From Parasedimentitalea psychrophila (GTDB taxonomy: Bacteria > Pseudomonadota > Alphaproteobacteria > Rhodobacterales > Rhodobacteraceae), in the NCBI RefSeq assembly GCF_030285785.1, contig NZ_CP127247.1, positions 2,999,501 to 3,063,500 on the forward strand: a stretch of DNA of 64,000 bases, in the 5' to 3' direction. A program made the position numbers and the translations under genes. The notes under the pieces are model-generated. The model saw only the letters and a list, made by a program, of their open reading frames with translations, had not been told where the DNA came from and did no database searches. This document shows, piece after piece, positions 1 through 9,589 of this stretch (position 1 is the first letter of the stretch; every line of letters starts with the position of its first letter).

Positions 1-2
1 TG

Positions 3-461
3 ATGGGTGACTGGGCAAAGGGTGAATTCCTGCGCGCGGATCAAAAACCCGGCGAAGATTTTGTCTGCATCCGCTTCCCTGGCACCCAGGGCGCCGTCAC
101 CTTCAACTCTGACCAGTTCGTCATGTTCGAAGTCGACGAAGGCAACGATGCACAGCTGGCAATGGCGTCGGCAGTGATGGATCCTGTGTTCCAATCCGCG
201 TTCAACGTAGTCAAAGGCTCGGTCCCGGCGCGTACTGATGTGCCCAACACCGACTTTGACGACTGCGGCAAAAAAGGCATGGTGGATTTGGCCGACGCCG
301 GTGACAACGGACGTCTGTTTGGATCGATGGCGCATGGTCACTCAGTGCCTGCCTCGGTGAAGAACGCCATTTATGACGTCGTCACCGCCCACTTCAACGG
401 CGAATACGACGCCGAGACCGCTGCGCAGGAGCTGGTCAACGCTGTAGAATCAGCGATGTAA
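3..461 (+). CDS. Sugar ABC transporter substrate-binding protein, C-terminal part
   Basis: The last 152 residues of a family-1 extracellular solute-binding protein; the 5' end lies before the window and the methionine codon at 3 is internal. The segment has the C-terminal helical lobe typical of glucose/mannose-type binding proteins (GtsA-like), including a conserved stretch [12 protein letters not shown] and an amphipathic tail ending VESAM. It would capture a sugar in the periplasm and deliver it to the two permeases encoded just downstream. The gene order binding protein, permease, permease, ATPase, kinase supports a monosaccharide importer. The exact sugar cannot be told from this fragment. 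Confidence 0.85.
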   Translation: MGDWAKGEFLRADQKPGEDFVCIRFPGTQGAVTFNSDQFVMFEVDEGNDAQLAMASAVMDPVFQSAFNVVKGSVPARTDVPNTDFDDCGKKGMVDLADAGDNGRLFGSMAHGHSVPASVKNAIYDVVTAHFNGEYDAETAAQELVNAVESAM

Positions 462-501
462 TCTCCCTTGTGACGTCGGTGAACTTGGCGTCACACACTC
501 C

Positions 502-525
502 GGGCCGGGGGGCGATCCCCGGCCC
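502..525 (+). terminator. GC-rich stem-loop between binding-protein and permease genes
   Basis: GGGCCGGGG and CCCCGGCCC form a perfect 9-bp stem with a 6-nt loop, 40 nt after the binding-protein stop and about 50 nt before the permease start. No T-run follows. Such hairpins in ABC operons usually stabilise the binding-protein transcript or partly terminate, giving more binding protein than permease. The role is inference; the stem is seen directly. Confidence 0.6.
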
Positions 526-577
526 AGCTTAAATAAGAAGACTGTCTAGTGCGACTGCACCGACAAATGGGGGAAAG

Positions 578-1474
578 ATGGCAAATTACGCCTCTGACGC
601 GGATTTCCGCACGAAACTGCAGGGATGGATTCCGAAGCTGGTGCTGTCGCCGTCAATCGCGATGATGCTGGTTTTTGTGTATGGGTTCATTCTGTACACG
701 GTCTATCTCAGCTTCACCGGCTCGAAGATGCTACCCAAATATGACTTGATCGGCATCGACAACTATGTCCGCCTTTGGGGTCTTTCAACCTGGTGGACCG
801 CCGTCACCAACCTGGCCATTTTTGCGTCGCTCTACATCATCATCTGCACGGTGATCGGATTGACCCTCGCCATTCTGCTGGATCAGAAAATCCGCGGAGA
901 AGGCATGTTGCGTCCGATCTACCTCTATCCGATGGCGCTGTCTTTCATCGTCACCGGCACCGCCTGGAAGTGGTTTCTGGATCCGGGGATTGGGCTGGAA
1001 AACACCATGCACCTGTGGGGCTGGGACAGCTTCGAGTTTGGCTGGATCAAAGACAGGAACATGGCGATCTATACGATTGTCATTGCAGCGGTCTGGCAAA
1101 CCAGCGGCTTTGTCATGGCGATGTTCCTGGCAGGTCTGCGCGGCATAGACAATGAAATCCTCAAGGCAGCACAGATCGACGGTGCCTCTAACTGGAGCCT
1201 CTATCGTCGCATCGTCATCCCGATGCTTCGGCCTGCGTTCCTGTCGGCTTTCGTGATCCTTGCTCATCTCGCGGTCAAATCCTATGACCTTGTCATTGCC
1301 CTGACCGGGGGCGGCCCGGGCCGAGCCACCGAATTGCCCGCGACCTTCATGTATTCCTACACATTCACACGAAATCAGATGGGAACGGGGGCCGCCAGCG
1401 CCGTTATCATGCTGATGACCATTGCGGCCATCATGATGCCCTACCTCTATGCCGAGCTGAAGGAGAAGAAGTGA
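578..1474 (+). CDS. Sugar ABC transporter permease, MalF/GtsB type
   Basis: A 298-aa inner-membrane protein with about six hydrophobic segments. The binding-protein-dependent transport signature (EAA loop) is visible as ILKAAQIDGASNW around residues 197-209, the site that contacts the ATPase. Together with the following gene it forms the translocation pore of a carbohydrate uptake (CUT1-type) system. The start has a GGGGGAAAG ribosome binding site just upstream (566-574). The stop overlaps the next start by 4 bp, so the two permeases are translationally coupled. Glucose or mannose is the best guess from similarity to GtsB-like permeases; this is inference. Confidence 0.9.
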   Translation: MANYASDADFRTKLQGWIPKLVLSPSIAMMLVFVYGFILYTVYLSFTGSKMLPKYDLIGIDNYVRLWGLSTWWTAVTNLAIFASLYIIICTVIGLTLAILLDQKIRGEGMLRPIYLYPMALSFIVTGTAWKWFLDPGIGLENTMHLWGWDSFEFGWIKDRNMAIYTIVIAAVWQTSGFVMAMFLAGLRGIDNEILKAAQIDGASNWSLYRRIVIPMLRPAFLSAFVILAHLAVKSYDLVIALTGGGPGRATELPATFMYSYTFTRNQMGTGAASAVIMLMTIAAIMMPYLYAELKEKK

Positions 1475-2352
1475 TGCCTGCCACAACACAAGACACCGCC
1501 GTCAGCTCTGGCAAGATCACCCGCGTATTTATCTACCTCGTGCTGTTGCTCTCCGCCTTGTTCTACCTGTTACCGTTCTTTGTCATGATGGTGAACTCGC
1601 TGAAGCCACTGGACGAAATCACCGGTGGCAACATGATGGCCCTGCCTGAGACATGGACGATCGAGCCCTGGCTCAAAGCCTGGTCCACAGCCCAGATCGG
1701 CGTCGAAGCAACCGGGCTAAAGCCGTATTTCCTGAACTCCATCCTGATGGTGGTGCCTGCTGTGGTTATTTCCACCGGGCTTGGCGCGCTGAATGGCTAT
1801 GTGCTGACCAAATGGCGGTTTCGCGGCGATACAATCCTGTTTGGCCTGCTGCTGTTTTCCTGTTTTATCCCGTTTCAGATCGTGCTGATCCCGATGGCGA
1901 CGATCCTCGGCAAAATCGGGCTCGCCGGGTCAATTCCCGGATTGGTGCTGGTCCATGTGGTCTATGGCGTTGGCTTTACCACGCTGTATTACCGCAACTA
2001 TTATGCCTCTTTTCCAACCGAGCTAGTCCGCGCCGCGATGATCGACGGCGCTGGTTTCTTTCGCATCTTCTGGCGCATCATGCTGCCGGTTTCCGGACCA
2101 ATCACCGTGGTATCGGTGATCTGGCAATTCACCAACGTCTGGAACGACTTCCTGTTTGGCGCCTCATTTGGCGGTCAAACCCAGCCCATGACGGTCGCCC
2201 TGAACAACCTCGTTCAATCCTCAACGGGTGTGAAAGAATACAACGTCCACTTTGCGGGCGCGATCCTCGCCGCCCTCCCCACTCTTCTCGTCTACATCGT
2301 CGCGGGCCGGTACTTTGTCCGCGGTCTGATGGCCGGATCTGTAAAAGGCTAA
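1471..2352 (+). CDS. Sugar ABC transporter permease, MalG/GtsC type
   Basis: A 293-aa inner-membrane protein and second half of the heterodimeric sugar pore. The EAA loop is seen as VRAAMIDGAGFFRIFWRI in the C-terminal half (residues about 186-203), and the protein ends in the FVRGLMAGSVKG tail common to MalG-family permeases. It overlaps the upstream permease by 4 bp (ATGA) and is 4 bp from the ATPase gene, so it lies within one operon. The tail motif is almost the same as that of the permease at 45939-46781, consistent with both belonging to the CUT1 class. Confidence 0.9.
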   Translation: MMPATTQDTAVSSGKITRVFIYLVLLLSALFYLLPFFVMMVNSLKPLDEITGGNMMALPETWTIEPWLKAWSTAQIGVEATGLKPYFLNSILMVVPAVVISTGLGALNGYVLTKWRFRGDTILFGLLLFSCFIPFQIVLIPMATILGKIGLAGSIPGLVLVHVVYGVGFTTLYYRNYYASFPTELVRAAMIDGAGFFRIFWRIMLPVSGPITVVSVIWQFTNVWNDFLFGASFGGQTQPMTVALNNLVQSSTGVKEYNVHFAGAILAALPTLLVYIVAGRYFVRGLMAGSVKG

Positions 2353-2356
2353 TCTC

Positions 2357-3469
2357 ATGGGTTTTCTCGACATCTCAAGCGTCACCAAATCTTACGGCAA
2401 CGTCGAAGTCCTGCATCATGTCGACATCGCCGTCGAGGAGGGCGAATTCCTGGTGCTGGTCGGCCCATCGGGTTGCGGCAAGTCCACATTGCTGAACATG
2501 ATCGCCGGGCTGGAGGAAATCACAAACGGGGATATTTCCATCAAGGGCCGTGTCATGAACGGCGTCCACCCCTCTCAGCGCAACATCGCAATGGTATTCC
2601 AAAGCTATGCTCTCTACCCGAATATGACCGTCGGGCAGAACATGACATTTGGGCTGGAAATGCACGGTGTTGAAAAGCCCAAGCGTGACATGGCGCTGGC
2701 AAAGGTTGCCAAGCTCCTTCAGATTGAACAGCTTCTGGATCGCAAACCCGGGCAGCTGTCCGGCGGGCAACGCCAGCGCGTGGCCATGGGCCGGGCTTTG
2801 GTCCGCGAACCGGATGTGTTCCTGTTTGACGAGCCCCTGTCCAACCTCGACGCAAAGTTGCGTGTCGATATGCGCACTGAGATCAAGAAGCTGCACGAAA
2901 AGCTGAAGACCACAATTGTCTATGTCACCCATGACCAGATTGAGGCCCTGACGCTGTCGACCCGGATTGCGGTGATGAATGATGGTTATGTCCAGCAACT
3001 GGGCACGCCCAAGGAAATCTACGACACACCAGCCAATCTGTTTGTTGCGACTTTCATGGGATCACCTGCAATGAATATCCTGCCTGCAAAGGTGTCGATG
3101 ATCGAGGGCGTACCGCACGCCGAGATCATGAACAGCACAGGTCAAACGACAAGTCTTAGATTCAGCCAGGCCAATATGGCTGATTGGCAGGGCAAAGAGC
3201 TTCTTTTGGGCATTCGCCCAGAAGCGCTGACAGATCCGGAAGGCGCAGACCGCAAGTCCCGCAATATTGCGATGCTGCCAAACACCGTGGAGGTGATCGA
3301 GCCTGCAGGGGCCGATACCTTTGTCACGACCACTCTTGGTGGTGTGAACATCATCGCGCGGATGCGGGCCGATGCTGATGTTGCTACGGGTCAAATGTTC
3401 AATTTTGCCGTGAATATGGAAAAGGCCGTGGTGTTTAACCCAAAAACTGAGAAGCGTATCGCGCCTTAA
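2357..3469 (+). CDS. Sugar ABC transporter ATP-binding protein, UgpC/MsmK type
   Basis: A 370-aa cytoplasmic ATPase of the MalK/UgpC class. Walker A GPSGCGKST (residues about 36-44), Q-loop FQSYALYPNM, signature LSGGQRQR, Walker B VFLFDEP, and H-loop YVTHDQ are all intact, followed by the C-terminal OB-fold (TOBE) regulatory domain that MalK-type proteins carry. It energises uptake through the two permeases upstream. ATPases of this class are often shared between several sugar importers, so it may also serve the second system at 44.8-49 kb, although that one has its own copy. Confidence 0.93.
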   Translation: MGFLDISSVTKSYGNVEVLHHVDIAVEEGEFLVLVGPSGCGKSTLLNMIAGLEEITNGDISIKGRVMNGVHPSQRNIAMVFQSYALYPNMTVGQNMTFGLEMHGVEKPKRDMALAKVAKLLQIEQLLDRKPGQLSGGQRQRVAMGRALVREPDVFLFDEPLSNLDAKLRVDMRTEIKKLHEKLKTTIVYVTHDQIEALTLSTRIAVMNDGYVQQLGTPKEIYDTPANLFVATFMGSPAMNILPAKVSMIEGVPHAEIMNSTGQTTSLRFSQANMADWQGKELLLGIRPEALTDPEGADRKSRNIAMLPNTVEVIEPAGADTFVTTTLGGVNIIARMRADADVATGQMFNFAVNMEKAVVFNPKTEKRIAP

Positions 3470-3526
3470 TCTCTTCACGCCTGTCAGCACTGGCAATTTC
3501 ACATTAAACCCTGAAAAAGGAAGCCT

Positions 3527-4453
3527 ATGATCCTATGTTGCGGAGAAGCGTTGATCGATATGATCCCCACTCCAACCCAATCTGGATTAGATGGGTTTGT
3601 GCCCCACTCGGGTGGTGCGGTTTTCAACACCGCAATCGCGCTGGGTCGGCTTGGGGTGAAAACCGGAATGCTGACCGGGCTTTCGACCGACATGTTCGGA
3701 GCCCAGCTTGAAGCATCGCTTACTGCAAGTCGGGTGGATACGTCTCTTGTGATCTGGTCAGATCGGCCTACCACGCTGGCCTTTGTCACGCTGGATGACG
3801 GGCAGGCCACATATTCCTTTTTCGATGAAAACTCAGCGGGGCGAATGCTTGCGCCGAGTGATATTCAGCCGCTTTCGAAGAATGTGACCGCTCTGTTTTT
3901 TGGCGGCATCAGCCTCATCTGCGAACCATGCGCGCACGCCTATGTCGATCTGGCTGCCCGCACCGCTTGCGACAAAGTGGTGATGCTGGACCCCAATATC
4001 CGACCCGGCTTTATCAAGAACATCCCACAGTTTCGATGGCGCTTGGAACGATTGATCTCAATGGCAGATATTTTAAAGATTTCTGACGAGGATCTTGATT
4101 GGATTTATCCGGCGCCCGATACGCTGGCTGCCAAGATGACGTTACTGCTCAAAGCAGGTCCTTCAATTGTTGTCTTAACTAAGGGTGCAAAAGGTGCCTC
4201 TGCATTTACTGCGGCAGGACACGAGGTTTCTGTAACCGGCGAGCGGGTCAAAGTTGTCGATACCGTGGGTGCCGGAGATACATTTAATGCGGGATTCCTG
4301 GCTAAACTATTCGATCTTGAGGTGGTGACGAAAGTCGCTTTGAGACAGATTGGCATCGACGATGTCCGGGCTGCGCTTACCTATGGCACAAGGGCAGCAG
4401 CGATCACTGTGTCACGCGCCGGGGCCAATTCTCCATGGGTGGGGGAGTTGTGA
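3527..4453 (+). CDS. PfkB-family carbohydrate kinase (fructokinase-like)
   Basis: A 308-aa ribokinase/PfkB-fold sugar kinase. It starts with the typical N-terminal motif CGEALIDMIP, has the sugar-binding region SGGAVFNTAIALGRLG (about residues 29-44), and the C-terminal signature DTVGAGDTFNAGF with the catalytic aspartate and anion hole. An AAAAAGGAAG ribosome binding site precedes the ATG. It lies 57 bp after the ATPase gene on the same strand, so it probably phosphorylates the sugar brought in by this importer. The closest family name is fructokinase; ketose versus aldose preference cannot be read from sequence. Confidence 0.88.
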   Translation: MILCCGEALIDMIPTPTQSGLDGFVPHSGGAVFNTAIALGRLGVKTGMLTGLSTDMFGAQLEASLTASRVDTSLVIWSDRPTTLAFVTLDDGQATYSFFDENSAGRMLAPSDIQPLSKNVTALFFGGISLICEPCAHAYVDLAARTACDKVVMLDPNIRPGFIKNIPQFRWRLERLISMADILKISDEDLDWIYPAPDTLAAKMTLLLKAGPSIVVLTKGAKGASAFTAAGHEVSVTGERVKVVDTVGAGDTFNAGFLAKLFDLEVVTKVALRQIGIDDVRAALTYGTRAAAITVSRAGANSPWVGEL

Positions 4454-4511
4454 GGGTCTTGTCCGAGGATACTCGGTTGTGAAGGGCAGGGTGGCGATTT
4501 AGCTTCTCGGC

Positions 4512-4625
4512 ATGACAAAACACAGTCCATTTCGGTATTTTGAAACCAGTCCCGACATCATTCGCCTTGCGGTGATTTTGTACGTCCGGTTCCCCCTGTC
4601 GCTCCGGAATGTGGAGGAATTGTTG
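4512..4625 (+). pseudogene. IS6-family transposase N-terminal remnant
   Basis: The first 38 or so codons of an IS6/IS26-type transposase are recognisable (SPFRYFETSPDIIRLAV, then LYVRFPLSLRNVEELL), after which homology stops abruptly. The catalytic DDE region is missing. A second N-terminal remnant of the same family lies at 44560-44742. It marks the right edge of the sugar operon and the start of IS-rich DNA. Confidence 0.75.
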
Positions 4626-5261
4626 CTCAGAGAAGGTTCGCTGGCAGGTTCGTTCCCTCCGCCACTTGCCAAAGAAAACCCATTCTCCGTTTTGGGCCAC
4701 CGCCGGATTTTCTTGTTGTTTTCAAAGGTTGTAGCGGCTGGGCTGTTGACTGCCACTTCGGTGGCAGGGCCTGAAATGGTTCTCCCTCCCCCGGTATTCT
4801 CCAAAGCTGTTGACTAAGGATGTTTTGGTTCACAGCTTTAAGTCACAGATATTGCGGGGATTTTCATGAGACTCTCGAGCTGCAGTTTGTCAAATCAGAT
4901 GGCAGGCGAACGTCACCGGCTTCGAAACGGAGTTCAGTGGCAACGCAGAGGCGGCCGTTCACCCGCATACCATTTGGATGGCAAGGAGGGCGGAAGGTGG
5001 TGGTCTGCTGCAGGTGCGAAATGGTTGACCGCGTTCCCTGAAACGGTCACTCAAATCGACGTGAATGGCCCATTCCAGGCATTCGCCTACCCAACAATCG
5101 CCGCAGTGCAGCTTTCACATTCCAGTCATTCGTGGAGGATTCAGCATTTTTCAAAAAGGAATGACTTCAGCGCGGGCAATCCCGCTTTTGATTGAGCTTC
5201 GGCCAATCGCCGCTTTCATGCCTGCAAGCCTGTATTCGAAGTGATAGAAAACGATAACAGC
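4626..5261. other. Gene-free stretch after the IS6 remnant
   Basis: No convincing gene on either strand; the short open frames overlap each other and lack family resemblance. The part around 5070-5120 (GCCGCAGTGCAGCTTTCACATT) resembles pieces of the dispersed intergenic repeat described elsewhere in the window, but the match is weak. Confidence 0.4.
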
Positions 5262-6197
5262 TCACCAGTCCTTCAGTCCAAGCAGTAATTGGCCTAAGTC
5301 CGTCAGTACCGCTGGTGAGACGAATTTCTTTTCCCAATCTCTAGGATCTCCCGGGAAATCAGGGCGCTTTGGAGGCTCGATTTCAGTCCAGAGCCGGATG
5401 CGCTCAGCTTTTTCCTCTGAATTCGACGGCTCCGCTGGATGCATCGAGATGTATTGTGCCAGCCGCACACGGTCCTTCGAGATATTTGGGCGTACGCCAT
5501 GGGCCAGCAGCGAGTTGAAAATCATCAAATCTCCAGGGGCCAGTGTGATGTTCTCGCGTTCAATCCCTGTCATATCCGGCAAAAGAGGATTTCGATCTGA
5601 TGGCTGCGTTGCGATCCATTCGTCAAAATGTTCAAAAAGATAAGGAGCGCACTGAAACCCGCCGGTCTCTTCGTCCTGCACATCGAGGCTGAGAACGCCT
5701 TGCACTCCGATCGGGAGGGGGTAAATTGAAGTATTGACGTCCCAATGAATGAAGCCGTCCTTCGAAGTCGCGCCTTTCTTTGGCGGGTTCAGGTTCGCGC
5801 GATCAATGGTCACCCATAGGTCTTCTCGGTCCCAGATGTCGACGAATGCATCATAGAGGCGGGGGGTCTGCCGGTTATCCCAGAGGGCTTGATGGTGATA
5901 TATTTCAACCATGCCTGCATTGTTCAGCTCTTTGCGGACGTGGGACCGCCGTTCAGGCTCGTACCATGTGCTAGGATCTTTCGGGTCTTTTTCGTCAAAC
6001 TCCCAAAGAACATCTACCAGTGCTTTAGTTTGCGTCGGCGGAACCGCTCGTCTCACAACGACGTATCCTTTGGTGATCCAGTGCTGCCAATCCTCTTTCG
6101 ACAGAACCCGCAGTGGCAGCGTCTTTTGAACATCCTTTAACTGCGTAGTCAGGTTGGTGCTGACTGGATGACTTATTTCGTCTGCAGAAGGCAGCAT
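5262..6197 (-). CDS. Phytanoyl-CoA dioxygenase (PhyH) family protein
   Basis: A 311-aa non-haem Fe(II)/2-oxoglutarate-dependent oxygenase of the PhyH family. The 2-His-1-carboxylate iron triad is visible: H151 and D153 in FIHWDVN and H233 in LLAHGVRPN, with R243 or R245 ten to twelve residues on to bind 2-oxoglutarate. The chosen ATG (6197) follows a GGAGGA ribosome binding site; an upstream in-frame extension of 23 codons to 6266 looks unlikely. The substrate is unknown. PhyH proteins hydroxylate lipids, amino acids, ectoine-type solutes or phosphonates, and no neighbour here narrows the choice because both flanks are IS remnants. Confidence 0.85.
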   Translation of the reverse strand: MLPSADEISHPVSTNLTTQLKDVQKTLPLRVLSKEDWQHWITKGYVVVRRAVPPTQTKALVDVLWEFDEKDPKDPSTWYEPERRSHVRKELNNAGMVEIYHHQALWDNRQTPRLYDAFVDIWDREDLWVTIDRANLNPPKKGATSKDGFIHWDVNTSIYPLPIGVQGVLSLDVQDEETGGFQCAPYLFEHFDEWIATQPSDRNPLLPDMTGIERENITLAPGDLMIFNSLLAHGVRPNISKDRVRLAQYISMHPAEPSNSEEKAERIRLWTEIEPPKRPDFPGDPRDWEKKFVSPAVLTDLGQLLLGLKDW

Positions 6198-6699
6198 TCC
6201 TTGATCCTCCGTAGATCTGAAAGTCCCACACAGTTTGGCTGCAAGTCTCAGCGGTTTGCAAGTCATCAGGTATTTTTGAACTAGCTTTCACAGCCCAATG
6301 CGGCCATCGGCGGTTCAGTGAGTTGCCGCAGTGCAGCTTTCGCTTTGCTGACAATCATGCGCCGCGCGGCATTCTGGGACACTGTCAGAGGAAAATTATG
6401 AATACTTGGAGCGGTGTGGATTCGCGTGGTCAGACTCGAAAAAAAACGAGAGAAATCAATGGTGGTAAAATGCCAAATTTGCGTTTGGGCAAGTAATATT
6501 TTTTCCTCTGACAGTGCCAGCTGCACGCTTTGGAGAACTCTTCCCACAGGTACATTTTGTGCAATATTCTTATCGGTCATAGTTGGTCTCCCTTGCGATG
6601 TGGTTTGTGCAAAACCACTGTAGGGACCTGAGACCCGGCTATGATCGCCTGCTGCGCAATTTGAGGGCTGCGCAGGCGGTCAGAGCCTCAAAATCAGCG
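6198..6699. other. Upstream region of the PhyH gene with unassigned short frames
   Basis: A 99-codon open frame on the minus strand (6281-6580) and a few on the plus strand show no family I recognise. The stretch holds the presumed promoter of the PhyH gene. 6560-6700 runs into the IS3 fragment without a clear terminal repeat. Confidence 0.35.
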
Positions 6700-7012
6700 C
6701 CGTTCCGAAGGTGCTATGGCCCTGAGTTCATAGCGGAGGCGGTCAGAGATTGGATCAAAGCTGTCGGGGCCAAGACCGCCTACATCGAGCCAGGGTCTCC
6801 TTGGGAGAACGGATACTGCGAAAGTTTCAACGGGCAAATGCGAGACGAGTTGCTCAACGGCGAGATATTCTATTCCCTACGCGAAGCCCAAATCATCATC
6901 GAAAGCTGGAGGAAACACTACAACACCAAACGACCCAAAATGCCCTGAGCTACCGCCCACCGGCGCCTGAGGTCATCGTACCGATGGACCAAAGGCCAAC
7001 CATGCACTAACT
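6700..7012 (+). pseudogene. IS3-family transposase OrfB C-terminal remnant
   Basis: The last third of an IS3-family integrase-type transposase: IEPGSPWENGYCESFNGQ carries the final glutamate of the DDE triad, followed by LREAQIIIESWRKHYN. A frameshift near 6935 moves the conserved tail (YRPPAPEVIVP) into another frame. The 5' two thirds and OrfA are absent. The sequence TTGGACCACCCAAGTGGGG just after (7022-7040) is probably its terminal repeat. Confidence 0.8.
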
Positions 7013-7170
7013 TTCAAATTGGACCACCCAAGTGGGGCTGCTCAAATCCTTGTCGATGGTTCCACCGGCTTGGATGAAATGTATGATGTTCATGATACCA
7101 TTCCTGATCAAATGCCCCCATTAGCTTACGAAAAAATACCGCGAACTCCACCTGCAAAGGCCATGATAAT

Positions 7171-7755
7171 TTGACAGACGCTCTTCCCCATGGTGATTTC
7201 CGCTTCATAGCTTTGGATGTAGAAACGTCCTGCGGTGACAGCGCCAGTATTTGCCAAATCGGTCTGGCTTGCGTTGGATTAGATCGTAGCATTCAAACTT
7301 GGTCGGCATTCGTTGACCCTTTGATGCCTTTTGCGCCTTTTAACGTCGAGCTGCATGGGATCAGCGCCAAGACTGTTGAAAACGCGCCGACTTTCGCGGA
7401 GATATGGCCCAAACTTCAGGTGCTGCTGACTAGGCACGCAATCGTTCAACACAGCCGTTTTGACGAACACGCCATCAACGCGGCATGCAAAGCACATGGT
7501 CTGTACCAACCTCGATTGAGTTGGAGCAATAGTGTGACCATCGCCAGAACTGCTTGGCCTGGGCTGAAAGGGAATGGAGGCCATGGACTGGCCAATCTTA
7601 AACAACACCTAAGCCTGGAATTTCAGCACCACGATGCAGGCGAAGACGCTCGTGCAGCGGCCTTAGTTGTGCTGCGAGCAGAAGTCGAGTTGAGCAAGCC
7701 GTTTGAACAGATCACCTCAAACAACACCGCGTTCCAACTCTCATTTTCGTTCTAG
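7171..7755 (+). CDS. DnaQ-like 3'-5' exonuclease (DEDDh)
   Basis: A 194-aa stand-alone exonuclease of the DNA polymerase III epsilon family. All DEDDh residues are seen: D16 and E18 in ALDVETS (ExoI), D98 in HSRFDEHA (ExoII), H154 and D159 in HDAGED (ExoIII). The start is a TTG codon at 7171 since no in-frame ATG precedes the ExoI motif. There is no polymerase or ribonuclease partner nearby. Such proteins trim 3' ends of DNA or RNA; the isolated position between two IS3 sequences suggests an accessory gene, possibly from a mobile element. Confidence 0.85.
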   Translation: MTDALPHGDFRFIALDVETSCGDSASICQIGLACVGLDRSIQTWSAFVDPLMPFAPFNVELHGISAKTVENAPTFAEIWPKLQVLLTRHAIVQHSRFDEHAINAACKAHGLYQPRLSWSNSVTIARTAWPGLKGNGGHGLANLKQHLSLEFQHHDAGEDARAAALVVLRAEVELSKPFEQITSNNTAFQLSFSF

Positions 7756-8140
7756 ACTTGCGGGCTTGCTGCACTGTTCGTTGAAAAGTTAGCGGAGAAG
7801 GATAAGGCCCAATTGCTGCACCATGCACAAATCGACTTGAAGGGTGGGCAGGCGGGCGATTTTGCACGGACAATCCCCGCTGGCTCGCAGAGATGTAACA
7901 ACAACAACCCTAACCTCACCCCTCATCGATTCTTAAATACTTAGCGGTCACGGGGTGCGAATTACCCGCATGTCGGTGGGGCCTGGGAAGGACCCAAACT
8001 GCTGCTCCCGTATCTGATCCAAGCGTCATGCAGTCTAAGGCACAGGTTTGCTGAAAACCTGTAATAGGGAAAAATGATTTGATCTCCCTACCTTTCAGGT
8101 TCTGTGTCTGGCAACGGCCCGCATGAATGAGATGACGCGG
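7756..8140. other. Intergenic stretch with a dispersed-repeat fragment
   Basis: No gene seen. 7813-7846 contains ATTGCTGCACCATGCACA and GAAGGGTGGG, a shortened copy of the dispersed intergenic repeat. 8075-8115 (CCCTACCTTTCAGGTTCTG) is matched in inverse orientation near 44425-44460, so this is another short repeated sequence of unknown kind. Confidence 0.4.
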
Positions 8141-8208
8141 TAATCCCCCCCGAAACTAAGGGGATGTGGAAGTAGAATTTTCTCGGCAGAATGCATGAGG
8201 AGATTTTG

Positions 8209-8472
8209 ATGAAGATGACGAGATATAGCGAACCCCAAATTCTTGCGATCCTACGCCAAGCCGAAGGCGGTGTGCCTGTAACGGAGCTGTGCCGCGAGCA
8301 CGGGATGAGCAACGCGTCGTTCTACAAATGGCGATCAAAATACGGTGGTATGGACGCGTCGATGATCAGCCAAATGAAGGCGCTTGAAGACGAGAACCGG
8401 CGGCTGAAAAAGATGTATTCCGAGATGAGCATGCAAGCAGAATTACTGAAGGAAGCCCTGGGAAAAAAGTGA
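8209..8472 (+). CDS. IS3-family transposase OrfA (copy 1)
   Basis: An 87-aa DNA-binding subunit with an N-terminal helix-turn-helix ([17 protein letters not shown], then [18 protein letters not shown]) and a C-terminal leucine-zipper-like coiled coil ([19 protein letters not shown]). The ATG at 8209 follows GAGGAG; an in-frame ATG at 8191 lies before it. The end of the gene holds the slippery run A6G (8463-8469), where a -1 ribosomal frameshift would join it to OrfB to make the active OrfAB transposase. Confidence 0.9.
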   Translation: MKMTRYSEPQILAILRQAEGGVPVTELCREHGMSNASFYKWRSKYGGMDASMISQMKALEDENRRLKKMYSEMSMQAELLKEALGKK

Positions 8473-9296
8473 TCCGGCCAGCCTTACGACGGGGTCTGGC
8501 CGAGAAAGCGGTGGCGCGCCACGGTATCAGCATTGCGCTGGCCTGCCGCACGTTTGATGTCAGTGAGACGTGCTATCGTTACAGCCCGCTCTTGAGCGAT
8601 GAGAACGAAGAGATTGCCGATCTGCTGGTTGGGCTGACGGCCGCACGGAAGACTTGGGGGTTTGGGCTATGTTTCCTGCATCTACGTAACGTGCAAGGTC
8701 ATTCGTGGAACCACAAAAGGGTTTACCGGATTTACTGCGAACTGGAACTGAACTTGCGGATCAAACCTCGGAAACGGTTAAAGCGGGACAAACCCGATGC
8801 GCTGGCAGTGCCGGACGCCCCGAACATGACCTGGTCGATGGACTTCATGGCGGATCGCCTCGGGGATGGTCGGGCGTTTCGGCTCTTGAACGTGCTGGAT
8901 GATTTTAACCGCGAGGGTTTGGGCATCGAGGTCGATTTTTCTTTGCCAGCCGAACGGGTTATTCGCAGCCTTAATCGGATCATTGAATGGCGTGGGAAAC
9001 CAGGAACCATTCGGGTCGATAATGGGCCGGAGTACATCAGTGGTAAGCTGCTGGAATGGGCTGAGAAACAAGGTATTATCATCCAGTACATTCAACCCGG
9101 AAAGCCGCAGCAGAACGCTTACATCGAGCGCTATAATCGCACCGTCAGGCATGAATGGTTGGACCAACATATCATCGAAAACATAGAGGAGGCACAGGAC
9201 TTTGCCACACAATGGCTATGGACTTACAATAATGACCGCCCGAATATGGGCCTCGGCGGCATCACACCCGCAATGAAACTGAAAATGGCCGCGTAA
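8469..9296 (+). CDS. IS3-family transposase OrfB (copy 1)
   Basis: A 275-aa integrase-core protein with the DDE catalytic triad: first D in [11 protein letters not shown], second in RVDNGPEY, E in NAYIERYNR, followed by the [10 protein letters not shown] region. The frame is intact from the overlap with OrfA (GTG at 8469, -1 relative to OrfA) to the stop. It catalyses cleavage and strand transfer as part of the OrfAB fusion. The element therefore looks competent for transposition. Confidence 0.9.
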   Translation: MIRPALRRGLAEKAVARHGISIALACRTFDVSETCYRYSPLLSDENEEIADLLVGLTAARKTWGFGLCFLHLRNVQGHSWNHKRVYRIYCELELNLRIKPRKRLKRDKPDALAVPDAPNMTWSMDFMADRLGDGRAFRLLNVLDDFNREGLGIEVDFSLPAERVIRSLNRIIEWRGKPGTIRVDNGPEYISGKLLEWAEKQGIIIQYIQPGKPQQNAYIERYNRTVRHEWLDQHIIENIEEAQDFATQWLWTYNNDRPNMGLGGITPAMKLKMAA

Positions 9297-9589
9297 ATTC
9301 TACGACCGCCCCCTGTTAAAAATGGGGGGATTACCACCCCAGGTCGACCGAAGTTAATGCACTGTTTTTGCTGATATTTTCCAAGCATGACAGCTGAAAC
9401 ACTAATTCCCAACAACAACAGACCGCTCCCCCAGTTTCTTCCAGTATCATCGCTGGTTTTCTCTGACTTCCGGGAAAAAAAACCTGCGCGTGAGAGGCGA
9501 GCGGGTATGTGGTCGAAAAGATTTTAGAGATTTACCCCACCCCTCCCTTCGCCAGGATCATCTGCCGCATGCACTTCTGTTCATAAAGC

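Larger units (their letters stand above)
8141..9332 (+). mobile_element. IS3-family insertion sequence, copy 1 (1192 bp)
   Basis: An apparently complete IS3-family element. Left end TAATCCCCCC(C), right end the inverse GGGGGGATTA, with matching subterminal bases including GTAGAATTT near 8172 and its inverse near 9297, so imperfect terminal repeats of about 40 bp are present. It encodes OrfA and OrfB in the usual overlapping arrangement. A second copy, 25071-26262, has exactly the same length in inverse orientation and its proteins differ by only two residues, so both moved or duplicated recently. No clear target duplication is seen. Confidence 0.9.

Noticed and set aside
1653-2495. 280-codon open frame on the plus strand
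   Set aside because: Out-of-frame shadow of the permease gene 1471-2352, arginine- and cysteine-rich without motifs.
6281-6580. 99-codon frame upstream of the PhyH gene as a possible regulator
   Set aside because: No helix-turn-helix or other motif, no ribosome binding site, and no family resemblance; left as unassigned.
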